A stretch of 41,336 bases of DNA, taken from assembly GCA_016713645.1 (NCBI GenBank), contig JADJOU010000002.1, positions 1 through 41,336 of the forward strand. Reading direction: 5' to 3'. Of this stretch, positions 38,179-41,336 are shown in pieces. The stretch's first letter is position 1. Every line of letters begins with the position of its first letter. This DNA is from Bacteroidota bacterium (GTDB lineage: Bacteria > Bacteroidota > Bacteroidia > Chitinophagales > JADJOU01). The position numbers were made by a program, and so were the translations under genes. Below the pieces are notes generated by a model. It did not search any database. It was not told the DNA's origin and saw only the letters and a list, made by a program, of their open reading frames with translations.

Positions 38179-38514
38179 CTATTTCCCAGGTGTAGACATT
38201 GTCACTAGGTATTTCAAAATCAATGCCTCTTGAGTAGGATCAATTCGCATCTCTTTTTTATTGGCCTTATTCGTCATATCTGCGACCATACTTGGCCATC
38301 TCTCTGGAGACAGTGATTTAGGACTCTTCAGCGCATGACAAACTACACATTTTTCTCCATACAAGATTTTTCCTTGATTGAAATCCGCAAGTGTTAAATC
38401 GGGATAAGCAGCATTCACATTGACTAGATCTGGTTGGCTTGGAACTACTTTTTTTGAAGAAGAGCAGGCTGCTGCAATTGTCAGAACAGCGGAGATTAGT
38501 AAAATTTTATACAT
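38179..38514 (-). CDS. Small c-type cytochrome lipoprotein
   Basis: 111 residues from ATG 38514. MYKILLISAVLTIAAACSSS is a lipoprotein signal with the lipobox Cys at the A-A-A-C junction. The mature part contains YGEKCVVCHALKSPKSL, with CVVCH being the CxxCH haem c attachment site, and a Met in a downstream helix (RWPSMVADMTNKANK) that could be the distal ligand. The C-terminal ILKYLVTMSTPGK helix resembles the last helix of class I cytochromes. It would sit in the periplasm anchored to a membrane and shuttle electrons. I prefer this start to 38565 because the signal then begins the protein. Frame intact, although genes on both sides are broken. Confidence 0.82.
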   Translation of the reverse strand: MYKILLISAVLTIAAACSSSKKVVPSQPDLVNVNAAYPDLTLADFNQGKILYGEKCVVCHALKSPKSLSPERWPSMVADMTNKANKKEMRIDPTQEALILKYLVTMSTPGK

Positions 38515-38704
38515 AATAAATGTTTTAAAATTCGTGCAAAATTCAATCGAATAAACTTGCAACAAAATAATTATTTTAATGGTTGAAAACCAATATAGCG
38601 TGTTTCAAAAAATACAAGCCCCTTTCTTTCTAATATACATGCATAAATCCTAATTCGCGGTATTATCAGCCAAAATCCAATCTCTATTTTTTAATATAAA
38701 AACC

Positions 38705-38712
38705 TACATTTG
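38705..38712 (+). promoter_or_regulatory. -7 promoter element before the dehydrogenase gene
   Basis: TACATTTG matches TAnnTTTG, 35 bases before ATG 38748. The -33 region is AT-rich without a clear TTTG. Confidence 0.45.
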
Positions 38713-38747
38713 CCCTCAAGAAATGCTATAAATATATTAAAATCAAT

Positions 38748-39956
38748 ATGAGTTTATTACAAAAATATAAAGACAAAAAGCCGGAAATCGTATTTGAATG
38801 GAATGATGCAGAGACAGGCGCAGAGGGCTGGGCGGTCATCAATTCTTTCGCGGAGCTGCAGGCGGGGGAACGAGAATGAAAAAGGCTGCATGCGGGATGA
38901 AGTTTCTAAGCCTTGCAAAAACGATGGAAATCAAGTTTACCGTGGCAGGACCGCCTATTGGGGTGCCAAATCGGGTATTAATTTCGACCCAGCAGACCTA
39001 GAAAGAAATGAAGTCCTCAAGCGTTGGTATAGCAAAGTCATTCCTTCTTAAAACCTATTATGGCACTGGAGGCGATTTAAATGTCCCTATCGAAGATATC
39101 TTCCCTATCACAGAAAGTCATGGATTGATGCATACCCAGGAAGGAATTGTACAAGGTCATTTCTCGCCAAGTCCAGAACAAAAAGTTAAGCAAGTTGATC
39201 AATTGAGAAAAGGTGTCTCCTTGATGATGAGCGATAAAACCCCTTATTCCTAATGGAAACATTCATTATAGCGTAGCAGATTTGATTACGGGATATGGTT
39301 ATAGCAGAAGGCGTTGAACATTGGTATTCCACATAAAATCTCCAATGCCGCTGGCAAAAGAGCGATTATTCAAGGATTCGGCAATGTGGCCGGAGCAGCA
39401 GCCTTCTATCTTGCAGAGCAAGGAGTCAAAATTGTTGGAATCATTGATAGAGCTGGTGGGTTGATCAATGAAAATGGATTCAATAGCAATGAAATCGCAG
39501 ACTTATTGGCTGCGAGAAATGGCAATGCGCTGAATGCCCCTAATATGCTTTCATTTGAGGAAATCAATGAAAAGATATGGTCTGTTAAAGCGGATATTTT
39601 TGTTCCTGGCGCTGCCTCTAAAATCATCACCAAAGAGCAATTCGACCAAATGATCGCTAGCGGCATAGAGGTCATGAGTTGCGGAGCGAATGTACCTTTC
39701 AAGGAAGAAAATGTATTCTTTGGCGAATTGGCCCAATATGCAGATGGCAAAATGAATATTATACCAGATTTCATTGCCAATTGTGGCATGGCGCGCGTTT
39801 TCGCATATTTAATGCAACCCAATGCAATCATCACGGATACGGCAATTTTTAAAGACGTCTCTGATACGGTTGCAAAGCACTGAAAGAAACGCATACCAAG
39901 AATTCACATCTTTTCCATTTACAAAAACGGCTCTTGATATCGCTATCGGAAAATGA
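38748..39956 (+). pseudogene. Glu/Leu/Phe/Val-type amino acid dehydrogenase, frameshifted
   Basis: NAD(P)-dependent oxidative deamination of an amino acid. The start MSLLQKYKDKKPEIVFEWND is followed by a run of very short frames that together give GWAVINS, the GG-rich loop (GGGTRMR in the family), MEIKFTVAGPPIGGAKSGIN-like text (GAKSGINFDPADL visible) and KRWYSKVIPSLKTYYGTGGD. After more indels comes the intact nucleotide-binding half: AIIQGFGNVAGAAAFYLAEQ (GxGNVA dinucleotide motif), IVGIIDRAGGLINENG, GAASKIITKEQF, SCGANVPFKEENVFFG and PDFIANCGMARVFAYL. It ends ALDIAIGK at 39956. The length of about 403 residues fits a smaller-type GDH. Specificity is not determinable. At least six indels; catalytic Lys region present in GGAKSG. 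Confidence 0.72.
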
Positions 39957-39969
39957 ATTTAATTCTTTT

Positions 39970-40505
39970 ATGAAACACGCATTCTTCGCTAGCCCTTTTA
40001 ATAACAGGGATTTCGCAAACACAGACACTAACCTAAAGTGCAGATTTAGGTGGTCAAGCACGACTTCCAAGAAACGAATTCGGTGGATTCGGCTGCAGCA
40101 GTCAAAATGTATCCCCACAATTGTCTTGGGGATAACCATCCCCACGAGGGAATAAAGTTTTGCCATTACCATGTGACCAGATGCTCCTACAGGCAGCAGA
40201 TGGGTGGCATTGGTTGGTTTCGACATCCCCTGGGCAGACATTCGCGAGTTGAAATCAGGAGCTGGCGATATCACGAAGAATATTGCTCCGCCAATTGCAT
40301 GCAAAGCATCACGATATGGAACATAAGATTATGGTGGTCCATGCCACGCCAAGGTCACGGAGTTCACCAATACATCATCACTGTTTAGGCATTGAAAACG
40401 GATAAATTGGGACTCGATAAAATGCGAATCCAGCGACGGTCGGGTTCAATCTATGGGCGAACACCATTCAAAAAGCATCTATCGTCACGTATATATCAAC
40501 GCTAA
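39970..40505 (+). pseudogene. YbhB/YbcL-family (PEBP, Raf-kinase-inhibitor-like) protein, frameshifted
   Basis: ATG 39970 opens MKHAFFA and, after a frame change, a hydrophobic signal-like stretch. Reassembly of three frames gives FGCSSQNVSPQLSWGDNHPH, EGIKFCHYH (family: GxxSFAxTxYDPDAPTG), WWHWLVFDIPADIREF, SGAGDITKNIAPPIACK, YGGPCPRQGHGVHQYIITVY, then GFNLWANTIQKASIVTY and a stop at 40505. The motif order DPDAPTGS...WWHW...YGGPCPP..H.Y is the phosphatidylethanolamine-binding protein fold of bacterial YbhB/YbcL. Biological role unclear. It starts 14 bases after the dehydrogenase stop, so cotranscription is likely. At least four indels. Confidence 0.68.
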
Positions 40506-40513
40506 TTGAATTT

Positions 40514-41044
40514 ATGATTATAGACATCGTTTTGCCATTGCCCTTATCCTTGGGTTCTATCATGGATATCAAAGGGATTCTCTATTCCTTTGTACCATCC
40601 ATGGTATTGAGTGCCGCTTTGGCTTCCGCCCAAACTCTCCCTTTGGTTCTCTGGACTGCTCAATCAATGGTTTAAAATCTCACCTACTTTCTTGCCATTC
40701 GTATCCATGGTTTTGATATTTGTCATCATCATGCTCAATTTAAGTTAATCGCCTATTTATTGGAGCGATTTTTTAGCAGCCATTAAATTGACGCAAGGGA
40801 ATAAAATAAGGTGGTGGTCTTCTATGGGTAGAGCATCTCCCTATTTCTTTTGAGCACTTGCATTTGGCTCTTGGATAAAGGTGAAATTATTCGACCAACA
40901 TTGAGAACGAGTTCTTTTTCTTACGCAATGCTCCAACCAATAACTCCATAGGGCTTTAAAGTAATCAGCTATTTATCTCCTATGTTTAAAAAGTGGTATG
41001 AGGCATTGGGAGCGATTTTTGAACATGTGGGTAAAGATAATTAA
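40514..41044 (+). pseudogene. CvpA-family membrane protein, frameshifted
   Basis: ATG 40514 starts MIIDIV. Reading across frames gives a CvpA-like protein of about 175 residues: a first hydrophobic helix with a YHGYQRGILYSL-type turn (family G...G...G), VLSAALA, LNQWFKISPTFLPFVSM, VLIFVIIMLNLKLIAYLLER, AIKLTQGNKI, a WLLDKGEI helix end, SYAMLQPIT, then FKVISYLSPMFK and EALGAIFEHVGKDN with TAA at 41042-41044. CvpA proteins are inner-membrane proteins named for colicin V production and linked to envelope stress; no enzymatic function is known. It starts 8 bases after the PEBP stop, so it is likely in the same operon. At least five indels. Confidence 0.6.
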
Positions 41045-41126
41045 CATATTCGCAAATTTGTTTAGCTTTGTTTTTAGGGGGAAGAAATCATGCATAGGGG
41101 CATTTTTACTTATAAAACAATCATTT

Positions 41127-41336
41127 ATGACGAGGTTCAGGATCCCTGAAGAAAATCGGCAAAATTATTTGAAAAGTGCTATGCGTATGACCAGAGCAGA
41201 TATTGTAAAAGCAGCGGGGATAGCACCGCTTACTTCAGAGCCACCCCGAGGGAGGCGAAGGACCAGTGGTGAATATAATGAGAAAGAGAATTGTCATGGC
41301 GGGATCCAACAATTACCTCGGACTTACCGCAGACCC
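41127..41336 (+). CDS. Start of a PLP-dependent acyl-CoA transferase (serine palmitoyltransferase/KBL type), partial
   Basis: The N-terminal 70 or so residues of a class II aminotransferase-fold enzyme, cut by the right edge. ATG 41127 begins MTRFRIPEENRQNYLK, then TRADIVKAAGI. After indels YFRA and IVMAGSNNYLGLTADP appear. The SNNYLGL motif followed by a short (T/A)xxP is diagnostic for the alpha-oxoamine synthase family (serine palmitoyltransferase, 2-amino-3-ketobutyrate CoA ligase, AONS). The preceding KAAGI.PYFR text is typical of the Bacteroidota serine palmitoyltransferase-like group, which starts sphingolipid synthesis; this finer assignment is an inference. The catalytic Lys lies outside the window. 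Confidence 0.65.
   Translation, partial: MTRFRIPEENRQNYLKSAMRMTRADIVKAAGIAPLTSEPPRGRRRTSGEYNEKENCHGGIQQLPRTYRRP

Noticed and set aside
39406..39894. 162-codon minus-strand frame
   Set aside because: It is exactly antisense to the conserved nucleotide-binding half of the dehydrogenase.

Overview
The window reads as chromosomal DNA of a Bacteroidota bacterium, probably of the Saprospiria/Chitinophagia kind. The evidence is a gliding-motility permease (gldF), a PorV/PorQ-family protein followed by a giant C25-family PorU2-like protease, several secreted proteins ending in type IX secretion (T9SS) sorting domains, and TAnnTTTG promoter elements before several genes. No tRNA, rRNA, CRISPR array or transposase was found.

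Layout. 1-5.8 kb (minus strand): a broken surface protein, a broken amidohydrolase, a broken radical SAM/SPASM protein, gldF and rimO. 5.9-12.8 kb (plus): an AcpH-like phosphodiesterase, a 40-residue ORF coupled to its neighbours at both ends, a PorV/PorQ-family protein and the PorU2-like protease. 12.9-14.6 kb: tatA and gatA. 14.6-18.4 kb: a small lipoprotein, a parD-parE toxin-antitoxin pair with a palindrome in its promoter, a secreted SBBP propeller protein, and an 18-copy 21-bp tandem repeat. 18.5-26.8 kb: a visibly more AT-rich accessory block with an autoinhibited Fic protein, a membrane protein resembling putative phage abortive-infection proteins, and a roughly 1,875-residue nuclease/STAND-NTPase protein split into four reading frames. 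This block looks like a defence island, and the split protein resembles AVAST (Avs) antiphage sensors. 26.9-35.6 kb: a T9SS cargo protein, a palindrome-rich spacer, acetyl-CoA synthetase (minus) and a large propeller/Ig-repeat T9SS cargo protein ending in a clear terminator. 35.7-41.3 kb: an rRNA m5C methyltransferase, dinD (minus), a haem lipoprotein (minus), a Glu/Leu-type dehydrogenase, a YbhB/YbcL-type PEBP, a CvpA-family protein, and the start of a PLP-dependent acyltransferase.

Functional links. The PorV/PorQ-family protein and the PorU2-like protease would act on the outer-membrane side of the T9SS, whose likely cargo (three CTD proteins) is encoded here. TatA and RimO are housekeeping. 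The ParDE, Fic, Abi-like and Avs-like genes form a contiguous conflict/defence region between two cargo genes.

Quality caveat. Many conserved genes (rimO, gldF, acs, gdh, the m5C methyltransferase, dinD, PEBP, cvpA) are readable only by switching frame. Breaks are densest in the first 6 kb and the last 6 kb and rare between 7.9 and 16.5 kb. That pattern fits uncorrected indels near the ends of an assembled contig better than genome decay. The breaks in the AT-rich defence block could be either. Joined coordinates below are therefore reconstructions.
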